A DNA stretch of 64,000 bases from G963665495 sp963667575. GTDB taxonomy: Bacteria > Desulfobacterota > Desulfovibrionia > Desulfovibrionales > Desulfovibrionaceae. Of the stretch, positions 1 through 8,668 are shown in pieces. Where the stretch lies: NCBI GenBank assembly GCA_963667575.2, contig CAXXHY010000060.1, positions 13,194 through 77,193 on the forward strand, written 5' to 3'. The position numbers were made by a program, and so were the translations under genes. Position 1 is the first letter of the stretch; the number at the start of each line of letters is the position of its first letter. The notes below the pieces were generated by a model. It searched no databases. It worked only from the letters and a program-made list of their open reading frames with translations, and was not told the DNA's origin.

Positions 1-540
1 CTTGCAGTCTTCGCCGTAGGCGGAGTTGTCATGGATCACGGCGAACTTTTTGTAGCCCTTCTCGTTCAGGAAGTCGGCCAGGTAGATGTTCTCGGCGTCC
101 AGCTTAGGACATACGCGGGTGATTTCCGGGTACATCTTGCCGTACTTGTTGGTCAGGTCGACGCCAATGGCGCCCCAGATAACCAGGGCCATCTTGTTTT
201 CATGGAAAATCGGAATAGTGGCACGCGCCACAGGGCTGTTCCAGTGTCCGGTCGCTGCAACAATAGAAGAATCGGAAACGATCTTGTTCGCAGCATTGGC
301 GCCGGTAGCCGGATCGGACGCATCGTCCAGAGCCACGGCTTCCAGAGTGTAGGGGAATTCCCCGGACTTGTTGGCCAGCTGGATAGCCAGGTCAAAAGCG
401 TTCTTGGCGCCAACGCCCTGAGCAGCATTTGCTCCAGTCATCGGACCCATGAATGCGATTTTCACCACATCCTTCGCCATTACCGTGGAAGGCATTATCA
501 ACAATGCCGTCAGGATGATTGCACTAATTAATTTGCTCAT
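1..540 (-). CDS. Branched-chain amino-acid-type ABC transporter substrate-binding protein (LivJ-like), N-terminal 180 residues
   Basis: The gene begins at 540 and runs off the left edge, so only the first 180 residues are seen. A Sec signal peptide of about 22 residues (hydrophobic core ending in TVMAKD) precedes the Peripla_BP_6-type start VKIAFMGPMTGANAAQGVG, followed by the typical lobe with a conserved DDASDP stretch and an ATGHWNSPVA segment. An AAGGTGG ribosome site lies 7-8 bases upstream of the ATG. The family delivers branched-chain amino acids, amides or aromatic acids from the periplasm to a Liv-type permease. Substrate cannot be told from this fragment, and the other transporter genes would lie beyond the edge. 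Confidence 0.85.
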   Translation of the reverse strand, partial: MSKLISAIILTALLIMPSTVMAKDVVKIAFMGPMTGANAAQGVGAKNAFDLAIQLANKSGEFPYTLEAVALDDASDPATGANAANKIVSDSSIVAATGHWNSPVARATIPIFHENKMALVIWGAIGVDLTNKYGKMYPEITRVCPKLDAENIYLADFLNEKGYKKFAVIHDNSAYGEDCK

Positions 541-1490
541 CGCCACCACCTTGCAGTCAAAGTTTAACTGTTAACGATTTTTTCACTACCAAAAGTTTAA
601 AAATAGTGAATAAACTTACCGCATTCCGCTTGAGCTTGAGAAAGCAACCGTCAAAAAAACCACCTTTTTGACAAGTTTGTAATAAAATCTTCACTCCTGC
701 TCAACAAAATTGAAACCAAATTTAGCCGCTCAAGTCAAGTCTTATTCGCAAATTCGATAAAAAATGATGATTTTTCCCAAGTATTTTCAATAAGTAAGCG
801 TATATGTCACGAATACCCCGCAAAAAGACAATCCAAAAGTCACCTAACTACGTATAATCGTGATGTTTACTATTTCTGAATTATTCGTTTGACAGAACAA
901 AGTTTACTTTTTATCAACAAAATCATCACGGACGGACCGCATCGGAGCGTTCGCCCCAAACGAAACACCACGTGACAAGAGTTTTCTTTTTCTATCTAAT
1001 TTATTGAAAATATTTATTTTTTACAAAAAAGTAATCACGAGATCATACGAGACATGCCCTTATCCCTCTTGCCGAATTTTTTTTCACTCAGTTGCCCTCT
1101 CGTTGAACTTTTTTCAATCCTAGTGAACAATCAGGGGCGTCTTCCCTTTTTCCACCGGTCGGATACTAGTACTGCTTTTGCCGACCAATATGGTAGTGAA
1201 CTTATTTGCGATACAAATTCAACAAGATACAACAAACCAATAAAAGCATCACTGGACAGAGAATCTGATGATGTCTTAATTCCTTGTTTTCCTGCTCTTT
1301 TTTTCTTGCCAGCTGTTTCCGGTTTCTGTCATCCAGACCTGGCAGCACGAAAACAAACGGAGTGCGACTCCTTCGCCGCACCGGCCGGTTATGCCGAGTC
1401 AACGGCAGTGGGCACGCCAATCTCTGCTAGCATACAATAGAAAAAACAGTACGAGAACAGGTGCGACAACACCTTGTTGCGGAGAAAAAA
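541..1490. other. AT-rich divergent intergenic region
   Basis: This 950-base stretch lies between the divergently transcribed binding-protein gene and the aspartate racemase gene. I see no convincing coding sequence. It holds an inverted repeat TTCACTA/TAGTGAA (582-588 and 604-610, spacer 15) just upstream of the binding-protein gene, and two more TAGTGAAC copies near 1120 and 1193. A possible sigma-70 promoter reading right (TTGACA at 889-894, 17-base spacer, TATCAA at 912-917) is far from the racemase start. It probably carries the control regions of both flanking genes. Confidence 0.45.
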
Positions 1491-2231
1491 ATGCACAATG
1501 AAGAAATGAAAACCATCGGGATTCTGGGGGGAATGGGCCCCATGGCCACAGTCAACCTGGCCGAGGCCATTGTAAGGAATACCCAGGCTGAAACCGACCA
1601 GGACCATCCGCCCATGATCGTCGACTCCAATACGCGCATCGCGGACCGCACCGCTTTCCTGCTTGGCAAGTCCGACAAGGATCCGCGTGGAGAATTGATA
1701 AAATCCGCCAAAAGGCTGGAAACTGCGGGAGCCGGCTGCATCATCATGCCCTGCAATACGGCCCATGCCTTTTATAAGGATATAGCAGCGGCCACCAGCG
1801 TCCCGGTTCTGCACATGACGGATGAAACCGCGAAATGGATCAAGACATACTACCCTGACGAGACAAAGGTGGGAATTCTGGCAACCCAGGGAACCTACAG
1901 CGCGGGGGTGTATAAAAACAGCCTGGAAAAATTCGACCTGGTGGAAATACGCCCGGATGAGGCGGGACAGAAGGAAGTGATGGGACTCATCTACGACGGG
2001 ATAAAGGCCAACAATTTCGCCTACGATTACAGCAAATACAAAGAGACCATCCAGAGACTCAAAGAGGAAAACAACGTCAAGGTGGTGGTTCTGGGATGTA
2101 CGGAACTGTCGGTGGCCCAGCAGCTCAATCCCCTCGAGGGCATCTTTGTGGACCCCCTGCAGGTCATAGCCCGGGCAGCCATCGCCAAGGTCAACGGCCA
2201 TCTGGCCCCGCTGCCCGCTTTGCCCAACTAA
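1491..2231 (+). CDS. Aspartate/glutamate racemase family protein (probable aspartate racemase)
   Basis: A cofactor-independent racemase of the Asp/Glu/hydantoin racemase superfamily, expected to interconvert L- and D-aspartate in the cytoplasm. The N-terminus KTIGILGGMGPMAT is typical of the family. The two catalytic cysteines are visible as MPCNTAH (Cys88) and GCTELS (Cys203), one in each half. The ATG at 1491 is chosen over an upstream GTG at 1461 because GGAGA lies five bases before it; an in-frame ATG at 1506 is the alternative. At 246 residues it has the usual length. It converges on yqeC/aspA, which places an aspartase next to an aspartate racemase and suggests D-aspartate use. A related amino-acid racemase specificity cannot be excluded. 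Confidence 0.87.
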   Translation: MHNEEMKTIGILGGMGPMATVNLAEAIVRNTQAETDQDHPPMIVDSNTRIADRTAFLLGKSDKDPRGELIKSAKRLETAGAGCIIMPCNTAHAFYKDIAAATSVPVLHMTDETAKWIKTYYPDETKVGILATQGTYSAGVYKNSLEKFDLVEIRPDEAGQKEVMGLIYDGIKANNFAYDYSKYKETIQRLKEENNVKVVVLGCTELSVAQQLNPLEGIFVDPLQVIARAAIAKVNGHLAPLPALPN

Positions 2232-2255
2232 GTTTTTTCTGCCTCCAAGCTTGCG

Positions 2256-2301
2256 AAGCCCGGAAGGGACGAACGTATGGTCGTTCGCTCTTTCCGGGCT
2301 T
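2256..2301. terminator. Bidirectional terminator between convergent racemase and yqeC genes
   Basis: A ten-base-pair stem (AAGCCCGGAA at 2256-2265, TTCCGGGCTT at 2292-2301) encloses a second inverted repeat CGAACG/CGTTCG. It has T-rich sequence to its right (plus strand), and A-rich plus-strand sequence at its left end gives T-rich sequence on the minus strand, so it can serve both genes. Confidence 0.8.
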
Positions 2302-2309
2302 TACTCTTT

Positions 2310-3035
2310 TCAGCGAAAAAACATACCATCCCGTACGCTTCCCCCGCCCACCGGGAGCATATCCGCAAGCCGCGACTGCAGTTCGCGAAAGTTTCCGCGG
2401 GATTCTTCCGTCTCCACCTTGTTGACGTACAGGAACTTTCTGCCCGCCGCATGCTGAAACAACCCGTTAGGGTGGCGGATCATGCGTTCGAGATGCTCCA
2501 GGCTGACTTTCTCGCCCTCTTGCGTACCGGTTATCTCCCGGAACAGCTCCAGCCGGTGCACAAGATCGTCGCCAATGCTCTCGCCCAAGCAGGTGATGTC
2601 CAGCACGCCAACCGTCAGCGTCGTATACGCGGGGATCACAGGTTCGGAGGCTTTCCAGCCCTTGAGGCGTTTCATGGCCGCGCCGTCAGCCTCGATGATG
2701 GTGACATCGAAACGATCTTTCAGCGTTTCCAGGCAATCCGCGGAAATGGCCCCGACTTTCTTGGGGATCGGGGTGACGCATGCGGCGAAGTATCTGCCGC
2801 ATTGCGGTTGTTCCACTTCCTGGAAGGCCTCATCCCGCAGTTCCACAAAATCACACTGATCGCATTCCGGTTCGCGCATTTTGGTGGTGGTGGTCAGCAG
2901 TACGCATTTGCCGGATTCACAAAGTTCTTTGCCCAGAAGAAACAGCAGCGAAGTCTTGCCTCCGGCTCCGGTGATGCTGACCACATCGCCTTGGGCGAGC
3001 TGCAGCATTTCCGAACAGGTAGTGAAGGAGTTCAT
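2310..3035 (-). CDS. yqeC: YqeC-like selenium/molybdenum hydroxylase accessory protein
   Basis: Resembles the YqeC family (putative selenium-dependent hydroxylase accessory protein), whose members occur with molybdenum hydroxylases and are thought to act in cofactor maturation; the exact reaction is not established. The protein has a P-loop-like GAGGKTS at residues 23-29, a TTTTKM segment, and IIEADGAAMKRLKGW in the middle, all characteristic. The ATG at 3035 gives 241 residues; an open upstream extension overlaps the aspA end and lacks family similarity. It starts 23 bases after aspA stops on the same strand and may be co-transcribed. The fused molybdopterin hydroxylase at 16.1 kb is a possible client, which is only inference. 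Confidence 0.78.
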   Translation of the reverse strand: MNSFTTCSEMLQLAQGDVVSITGAGGKTSLLFLLGKELCESGKCVLLTTTTKMREPECDQCDFVELRDEAFQEVEQPQCGRYFAACVTPIPKKVGAISADCLETLKDRFDVTIIEADGAAMKRLKGWKASEPVIPAYTTLTVGVLDITCLGESIGDDLVHRLELFREITGTQEGEKVSLEHLERMIRHPNGLFQHAAGRKFLYVNKVETEESRGNFRELQSRLADMLPVGGGSVRDGMFFR

Positions 3036-3057
3036 GGCATCCGCTCGTGTTGAGAGT

Positions 3058-4467
3058 TCAGCTTCTGAAAAACTTCGGGTGCAGCAGGTTGTCCACGGAC
3101 AAGAGTTCGTCGAGTTTCGCTTCATCCAGCAACCCGTCTTCGATGACGAGTTCCCGGACGGATTTGCCTGTGGCCAGGGCCTTTTTGGCGATTTCCGCGG
3201 ACTTCTCGTACCCGATGATGGGATTCAGCACGGTGACGATGCCAATGCTGTTCAGCACCATATCGCGGCAGCGGTCCGCGTTGGCGGTAATGCCTTTGAC
3301 GCAGCGGTCTTCCAGCACGCGACAGGCCCGTTTGAGCATCTCCAGCATCATGAACAAGTCCGAAGCGATGACCGGCTCCATGACATTGAGCTGCAACTGC
3401 CCTGCCTCGGCCGCGAGGGTCACGGAAACATCCATGCCGATGACCTTGAAAGCCACCTGGTTTACCACTTCGGGGATGACCGGATTGACTTTTCCGGGCA
3501 TGATTGAGGATCCGGGCTGCATTTTGGGCAGGTTGATTTCATTGAACCCGCAGGTCGGTCCCGAGGACAACAGCCGCAGGTCGTTGCAGATCTTGGAAAG
3601 TTTTACGGCAATGCGCTTGAGTACGCCCGAAAGCTGTACATAGGCACCGGTATCCGAAGTGGCCTCGATGAGATCCACGGAGGAATCCAGAGGCAGCCCC
3701 GTCATCTTGCGCAGGTAATCCACGGCAATGGGCGTATACCCCGCAGGAGCGTTGACGCCCGTACCAATGGCCGTGGCGCCCAGATTGATTTCACGGAACA
3801 GCTCGGCGCTGGATTCCAGGCGTTCGATGTCTTCCACCACAGTGGTGGCGAATGCGCCGAATTCCTGGCCAAGAGACATGGGCACGGCATCCTGCAGCTG
3901 TGTCCGGCCCATCTTGATGATGTCCTTGAATGCCGTGGACTTGATCCGGAAGGCCCGTGCCAGGGACTTCAAGGCCTTTTTGAGATCCGGGATGACCAGC
4001 AGCAGAGCGATGCGAAACGCCGTGGGATACGCGTCGTTGGTGGACTGCGAACAGTTTACATGGTTGTTGGGATGCACGATGTCATAGCGGCCCTTTTCAT
4101 AGCCAAGAATTTCCAGAGCCTTGTTGGCAATGACTTCGTTGGCGTTCATGTTAGTGGAAGTACCGGCGCCCCCCTGAATGACGTCCACCACGAACTGCTT
4201 GTCCAGCTTGCCCGAAATGACCACATCGCAAGCGGCAACGATGGCCTCCGCGATTTCTTCGGAAATGACGTTAAGATCCCTGTTGGCAAGCGCGGCAGCC
4301 TTTTTCACGTACCCTAAAGCCTGAATGAAACGCGGCTGGATGGAAATGGGGATGTCCGTGATCTTGAAATTCTCCACGGCTCGCTGCGTCTGGATCCCGT
4401 AATAACAGGTATTGGGAATTTCCATTTCACCAAGAAAATCGTGTTCGGTTCTTTTTGTAGTATCCAT
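3058..4467 (-). CDS. aspA: Aspartate ammonia-lyase (aspartase)
   Basis: Catalyses reversible deamination of L-aspartate to fumarate and ammonia. The 469-residue protein carries the fumarase/aspartase signature GSSIMPGKVNPV, the substrate-loop sequence SQSTNDAYPTAFRIA and the TGTGVNAPAGY region in the order of the superfamily. The first of these, with PEVVNQ following, is closer to aspartase than to class II fumarase. The ATG at 4467 (MDTTKRTEH) matches the family start; no strong ribosome site is visible and an upstream extension exists. With the adjacent aspartate racemase it would feed D-aspartate into fumarate, which a sulfate reducer could use as electron acceptor or carbon source. Class II fumarase is the alternative. 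Confidence 0.88.
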   Translation of the reverse strand: MDTTKRTEHDFLGEMEIPNTCYYGIQTQRAVENFKITDIPISIQPRFIQALGYVKKAAALANRDLNVISEEIAEAIVAACDVVISGKLDKQFVVDVIQGGAGTSTNMNANEVIANKALEILGYEKGRYDIVHPNNHVNCSQSTNDAYPTAFRIALLLVIPDLKKALKSLARAFRIKSTAFKDIIKMGRTQLQDAVPMSLGQEFGAFATTVVEDIERLESSAELFREINLGATAIGTGVNAPAGYTPIAVDYLRKMTGLPLDSSVDLIEATSDTGAYVQLSGVLKRIAVKLSKICNDLRLLSSGPTCGFNEINLPKMQPGSSIMPGKVNPVIPEVVNQVAFKVIGMDVSVTLAAEAGQLQLNVMEPVIASDLFMMLEMLKRACRVLEDRCVKGITANADRCRDMVLNSIGIVTVLNPIIGYEKSAEIAKKALATGKSVRELVIEDGLLDEAKLDELLSVDNLLHPKFFRS

Positions 4468-4735
4468 AATAATATACTGACTTTGATGCTCTAAAGCAGT
4501 TGATTTTTTTGTACTTCCTGGGCCTGTTTCAGCAAAACAACAGCAGGCTGCGCAAAGGGTTGCCATGTTCAGAATCGCGCTGCATTTCCTTGCGGGAATA
4601 CTCTATTCTGGCGCGTCCTGTCACCGCACTTTTTTGCACAGCCTGCAGAAATGATTTCATCCGACACGTCCGAACCAGAAGCGTTGCCTTCCGGCAAACA
4701 GTCCTGTTTCGCCCGCGGTCAGTGTTTACTTAGGC

Positions 4736-6169
4736 TCAATCGCACAAAGGATCAAGAGCCGACAAACCATAATCCAGCGCATCGAGAGCCTTGTCCATGT
4801 CATCCTTGGAAATCTGCAGCGAACCGCCGATACGCAGCGTATTCGGCAGGAATCCGCCAAGCAGTACGCCCTTTTCCAGACATTTGCCCAGGACGATCAT
4901 GATGGGCTTTTTGCTGGGATCGTCAGCGAATGCCGTATTACGGTCTTCCTTGATGAAAGGCTCCTTGGTGGCTTTGTTTTTGACGAGCTCCACCTGCCAG
5001 AACATACCTTCGCCGCCCACGAACCCCACGCACTTGTGCTGTTCCTGAAGCTTGAGCAGTCCGGCGCGGAAGTACTCGCCCTTTTCTTCGGCCTTGGCAA
5101 CGATATCGTTCTTGATCATGTACTTGAGGTTCGCCGCGGCGGCAGCCATGGCAATGGGGTGCCCCGCAAAGGTGGAAACGTGGTTCCAGCGTACGGAGTC
5201 CATAAAATCCGCGATCTCCTTGTTGACAACAACCGCGCCTGCGGGAATGGCCGAGCTGGTCAAGCCCTTGGCAATGGTCATGATGTCGGGGACAACCTTG
5301 CCGCCGCCCATCTTCTGATAGCCGAACCAGGTTCCCAGACGGCCGAAGCCCATCAGGACCTCGTCCACGATCCAGAGAATTCCCAGACGTCTGGTCATCT
5401 CGTAGATCTGCGGCAGGTATTCCTTGGGCGGCATGATGGTTCCGGCACCAAAGGCGGGCTCGGTGATCATGGCAGCGACCTGGTCCACACCATGGTTGCG
5501 AATGAACTGTTCCGCCGTATGTACGCAGGGCAGCAGTCCGTTGGAAAGTGCTGTTTTGCAATCGGGATATTTGTGTCCCACCGAGCAGCGGTAGCAAAGA
5601 GGCGCCGGACATTTGATGGTCGCCCCGTATCCCTGGCCAGGCACCTGCCGGACAAGTTTGTCCGACTGGCGGGAAATGTGCGAACGGCCGGAAAGGACAC
5701 GGTTCAGGCCCACGGCCGTACCTGTGATGCCGTGGTAGGAGTGCTCTCTGGTGGCAATGAATTCCTTGCCGGTGAAAAGACGGGCAATGATGGCCGCAAC
5801 TTCCACGGACTCGCCGCCGGTGTTGGTAAAACGCACCTTGGATGCCCACCCCTCATCGCCGAGAATGTCTTCCACAATCAGCTTGGCAACTTCGGCCTTG
5901 TAATCCGTACCATACAGATCCCAAACAAACCCGTAGCGGTCCAAGGCATCCTTGATGGCCTGCTGCACTTCGGGAATTTTCTGACCAATGTTGACGCAGT
6001 ACAACTGGTTGAACATGTCCAGCAGTCTGGTGCCATCGGGCATGATCAGATAATCCCCTTCCGTACGTTCTATAAAGCAGGGGGAGTATTCATCTGCAGT
6101 GACAAAAGGATGGAGGAGATACTTCTTGTCCCATTCTTTGATTTGATTCCAATCTGTCGTTCCAGCCAT
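4736..6169 (-). CDS. Class III (omega) aminotransferase, substrate unresolved
   Basis: A PLP-dependent class III aminotransferase of 477 residues. Visible are the N-terminal KYLLHPFVTADEYSP region, NTGGESVEVAAIIARL where the family has the SGSEA-N-E element, IVDEVLMGFGRLGTWFG (Asp holding the pyridine nitrogen) and TIAKGLTSSAIPAG (PLP lysine). The insert YRCSVGHKYPDC occurs in a subset of family members. AAAGGAG lies seven bases before the ATG. It follows a sugar-type ABC transporter on the same strand (295-base gap), so the imported compound may be an amine or amino acid. It does not look like Bilophila taurine:pyruvate aminotransferase as I remember it. Candidate substrates (beta-alanine, GABA, diamines) cannot be separated from sequence alone. 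Confidence 0.82.
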   Translation of the reverse strand: MAGTTDWNQIKEWDKKYLLHPFVTADEYSPCFIERTEGDYLIMPDGTRLLDMFNQLYCVNIGQKIPEVQQAIKDALDRYGFVWDLYGTDYKAEVAKLIVEDILGDEGWASKVRFTNTGGESVEVAAIIARLFTGKEFIATREHSYHGITGTAVGLNRVLSGRSHISRQSDKLVRQVPGQGYGATIKCPAPLCYRCSVGHKYPDCKTALSNGLLPCVHTAEQFIRNHGVDQVAAMITEPAFGAGTIMPPKEYLPQIYEMTRRLGILWIVDEVLMGFGRLGTWFGYQKMGGGKVVPDIMTIAKGLTSSAIPAGAVVVNKEIADFMDSVRWNHVSTFAGHPIAMAAAAANLKYMIKNDIVAKAEEKGEYFRAGLLKLQEQHKCVGFVGGEGMFWQVELVKNKATKEPFIKEDRNTAFADDPSKKPIMIVLGKCLEKGVLLGGFLPNTLRIGGSLQISKDDMDKALDALDYGLSALDPLCD

Positions 6170-6408
6170 TTTTTTCTCCTTTGCAAAGTGACGAATCGCC
6201 CATCAGGAAGTACATCTACCCTGGGGGTGGAAAAAAGGTAAATATTGTTCTCTCCGCCCAAGCGGAAATGGGAACGCAAAACAAAACGCCGATTCAAACG
6301 CCAATTCAAATGAAAGACATGCCGTGAGAAATTGGTTTCAAGCACCCAAGGGTCCCATCCGGCAGCGGACCATGCGCAGCGCCGGCCCCACAGGTACGCC
6401 TCTTTTGT

Positions 6409-6439
6409 ACTCCCCCAGACGTTATGCGCCTGGGGGAGT
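6409..6439. terminator. Strong hairpin after the ABC substrate-binding-protein gene
   Basis: ACTCCCCCAG (6409-6418) pairs perfectly with CTGGGGGAGT (6430-6439) around an 11-base loop, just downstream of the binding-protein stop codon. There is no good U-tract on either strand, so it may be an mRNA 3'-end stabiliser or processing hairpin that lowers expression of the aminotransferase gene rather than a full terminator. Confidence 0.5.
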
Positions 6440-6463
6440 TTCACGCGTTATTTCAAACCGGGA

Positions 6464-7540
6464 TTATTTGGGATCTACGACCATGGAAGACGGGGGTACC
6501 CAGCCTTCCGGAGCCCAGACCTGGTTTCTGGGGAACTTGTCGATGGTGCTTTTTTCCATGATCAGACCGTCAGTCCATACGTACTTGGGAACCTTGTTCT
6601 CCTTGTTGGCATTGCGGATGATCATGTTGATGAGGATACGGGCGTTGGTCAGGGAGTGACCGGTAACGCCGTAATCAATGGAGCCGTCCTTGATGTAGGG
6701 CAGCGTGGCCTGGAAAGGATAGGCCATGACAACGTTGACCTTGTCGGTCTTGCCGGCTTCGATCAGAGCGTTGGCAACACCGTGGGCCTGGGCTTCTACA
6801 ACAAAGAAGCCGTCCAGGTCGGGGTGCGCGTTGAGGATGTTTTCAGCTCTGGACTGACCAACCGCAGGATCTTCACCGTCGCCCCACTGTTCGGCGACAA
6901 CTTCGATGCCGGGGAAATTCTTCAGAGCAGCCTGGCAGCCCTTGTGAATGGCTTCCGTGTAGGTGCTTCCCGCAGGACCAGGCAGAATGGCGATCTTGCC
7001 TTTGCCTTTCAGGGTCTGACCCAACCATTCGATTCCCTTGTAACCAAAATCATAGTCGTTTTCGCAGATGTAGCCCTTCAACTTTTCTGTAATGGCGGCT
7101 TCACCAATGAAATATACGGGAATGCCTTTCTTGGCGGCTTCTTCGGAAACGGCAGTGAGCGCCTCGGCGCTGGTGGGAGCGATAACCAGAGCGTCCACAC
7201 CCTTCTGCATCAGGTTCTCCACCTGGCTGATCTGACCCTGAATGTCTTCATAGCCGTTGGCGGCGAGAATGGTCACGCCAACACCGGTAGCCTTGGCTTC
7301 AGTGAGGAATCCGTACACCTGATTGACGAAGTACGGGCTGTTCAAAGAAGGAATGCTGATACCGATCATGATTTTTTCTTTGGGCTGCACGCGATTCCAT
7401 TCTTCCCACATGCGCGATCCCCAAGGATAAATATCTTCCGCTACAATGCCCTGCCAACTGTCGTCATAGTCGTTGGCCTGCGCCATCATCGGAATCAGAC
7501 AGAAACACATCAACATCAAAACACAGAACAAGCGTCTCAT
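6464..7540 (-). CDS. Sugar-type (PBP1) ABC transporter substrate-binding protein
   Basis: A periplasmic binding protein of the ribose/LacI-like group (Peripla_BP_4). It has a Sec signal peptide (LFCVLMLMCFCLIPMMAQA), then the typical IGISIPSLNSPYFVNQVYGF strand-helix and the DALVIAPTSAEAL hinge segment. The ATG at 7540 is chosen because AAAGGAG sits six bases upstream; the ATG two codons earlier abuts the ribosome site. It is last in an ATPase-permease-binding-protein set on one strand. The ligand is unknown: the fold usually binds pentoses, hexoses or autoinducer-2, but the downstream aminotransferase and XRE-cupin regulator make an amino or amine compound possible. Confidence 0.86.
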   Translation of the reverse strand: MRRLFCVLMLMCFCLIPMMAQANDYDDSWQGIVAEDIYPWGSRMWEEWNRVQPKEKIMIGISIPSLNSPYFVNQVYGFLTEAKATGVGVTILAANGYEDIQGQISQVENLMQKGVDALVIAPTSAEALTAVSEEAAKKGIPVYFIGEAAITEKLKGYICENDYDFGYKGIEWLGQTLKGKGKIAILPGPAGSTYTEAIHKGCQAALKNFPGIEVVAEQWGDGEDPAVGQSRAENILNAHPDLDGFFVVEAQAHGVANALIEAGKTDKVNVVMAYPFQATLPYIKDGSIDYGVTGHSLTNARILINMIIRNANKENKVPKYVWTDGLIMEKSTIDKFPRNQVWAPEGWVPPSSMVVDPK

Positions 7541-7616
7541 TTCCATCTCCTTTAAAAGGTTGTATAATTGTCCCCAATATTGGTGGCCATTATCTCTTTT
7601 TTCGGACTGGCACTTA

Positions 7617-8588
7617 CTATTTTTTCATCTTGTCAATGATGACTGCTACGATGATGATGACACCGACGATTACCTGCTTTACAAATGCCGATACGCCTAT
7701 AAGATCAAATCCATTGGACAGTGCGGAAAGGAACAATGCGCCAAGCATGACTCCGCCAAGCTTTCCCACACCACCCTGGAAAGTTACGCCGCCAACAACA
7801 CAGGCAGCAATGGAATCCATCATGAGTGATCCGCCAAGATTAGGCTGTCCGGAATTGATGCGGGAGGTAAGAATGGACGCACATATTCCAGTGAGCATTC
7901 CAGCTAAAGTAAAAATCCAGAACATCACCTGTTTGACATTGATACCGGCCAGTCGCAGTGCTTCCATGTTTCCGCCAACGGCATACACATATCGCCCGAA
8001 TCGCATTCGATAGAGCAAAAAGAACATGGCGACGATAATCAGGGCGGTGATGATAATGGGCAGTGGTATGCTCCCTACCTTTGCGTAGGCCAGATCCCTG
8101 AACCCGTCAGGAAGGTTGTATATTGTCAAGCCCTTGGAGATGATCAAAGCCAGGCCGCCACATGCGGACATGGTGCCCAGGGTGACAGCGAAAGAATCGA
8201 TCTTGAAATAGGCAACCACGACTCCGTTGACGGCTCCCACCAGCATCCCAACCGCCACCGGAGCCAGCCAGCCGGCAACCACCCCGAATTCCTTGGCGAC
8301 AATTGCGGACACGACACTGGACAAGCCGATGATCGCCCCCAGAGACACATCTACACCGGTTGTCAGAATGACCACCATCTGCCCCATGGAAATCAGAGCG
8401 AGAAAGCAGGCCTGTCTGGTCAGGATGATGCCGTTGCTGAAGGTAAAGAACCGCGGATTGATTATCCCCATAACCAAAATCAGGGCGATAAATACTATCA
8501 AGAGCATGCCGGTTTTCTTGTAAAAAAAACGAAGTCCGCCCAACAAGGAATGATTCCCATTGCTTGCCATCACATTTGCAGTTTCCAT
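7617..8588 (-). CDS. Sugar-type ABC transporter permease (RbsC family)
   Basis: An inner-membrane permease of the BPD_transp_2 family, 323 residues with about eight to ten hydrophobic helices. It contains the family's TGVDVSLGAIIGLSS and GGNMEALRLAGINV segments (the latter is the ATPase-contact loop typical of RbsC/XylH) and ends in VIIDKMKK. It lies 76 bases upstream of the binding-protein gene and 80 bases downstream of the ATPase gene in the same transcription unit. Two in-frame ATG codons (8588, 8570) are possible; the ribosome site is weak (GTGAGC). It should dimerise and be driven by the double ATPase. Confidence 0.87.
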   Translation of the reverse strand: METANVMASNGNHSLLGGLRFFYKKTGMLLIVFIALILVMGIINPRFFTFSNGIILTRQACFLALISMGQMVVILTTGVDVSLGAIIGLSSVVSAIVAKEFGVVAGWLAPVAVGMLVGAVNGVVVAYFKIDSFAVTLGTMSACGGLALIISKGLTIYNLPDGFRDLAYAKVGSIPLPIIITALIIVAMFFLLYRMRFGRYVYAVGGNMEALRLAGINVKQVMFWIFTLAGMLTGICASILTSRINSGQPNLGGSLMMDSIAACVVGGVTFQGGVGKLGGVMLGALFLSALSNGFDLIGVSAFVKQVIVGVIIIVAVIIDKMKK

Positions 8589-8668
8589 TTGACGCTCACA
8601 ATACGGTTAAATTTTCTCTCACTGCAGCCACTGTAGCCGACAGAATTTCATCGATGCTTTCGTGCCGT

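Noticed and set aside
1054..1440. Open reading of 128 codons upstream of the racemase
   Set aside because: No ribosome site, AT-biased low-complexity start and no protein-like pattern; it lies in a promoter region.
4736..6169. Taurine:pyruvate aminotransferase
   Set aside because: The start and the SGSEA region differ from the Bilophila enzyme as I remember it, and no isethionate-lyase genes are in the window.
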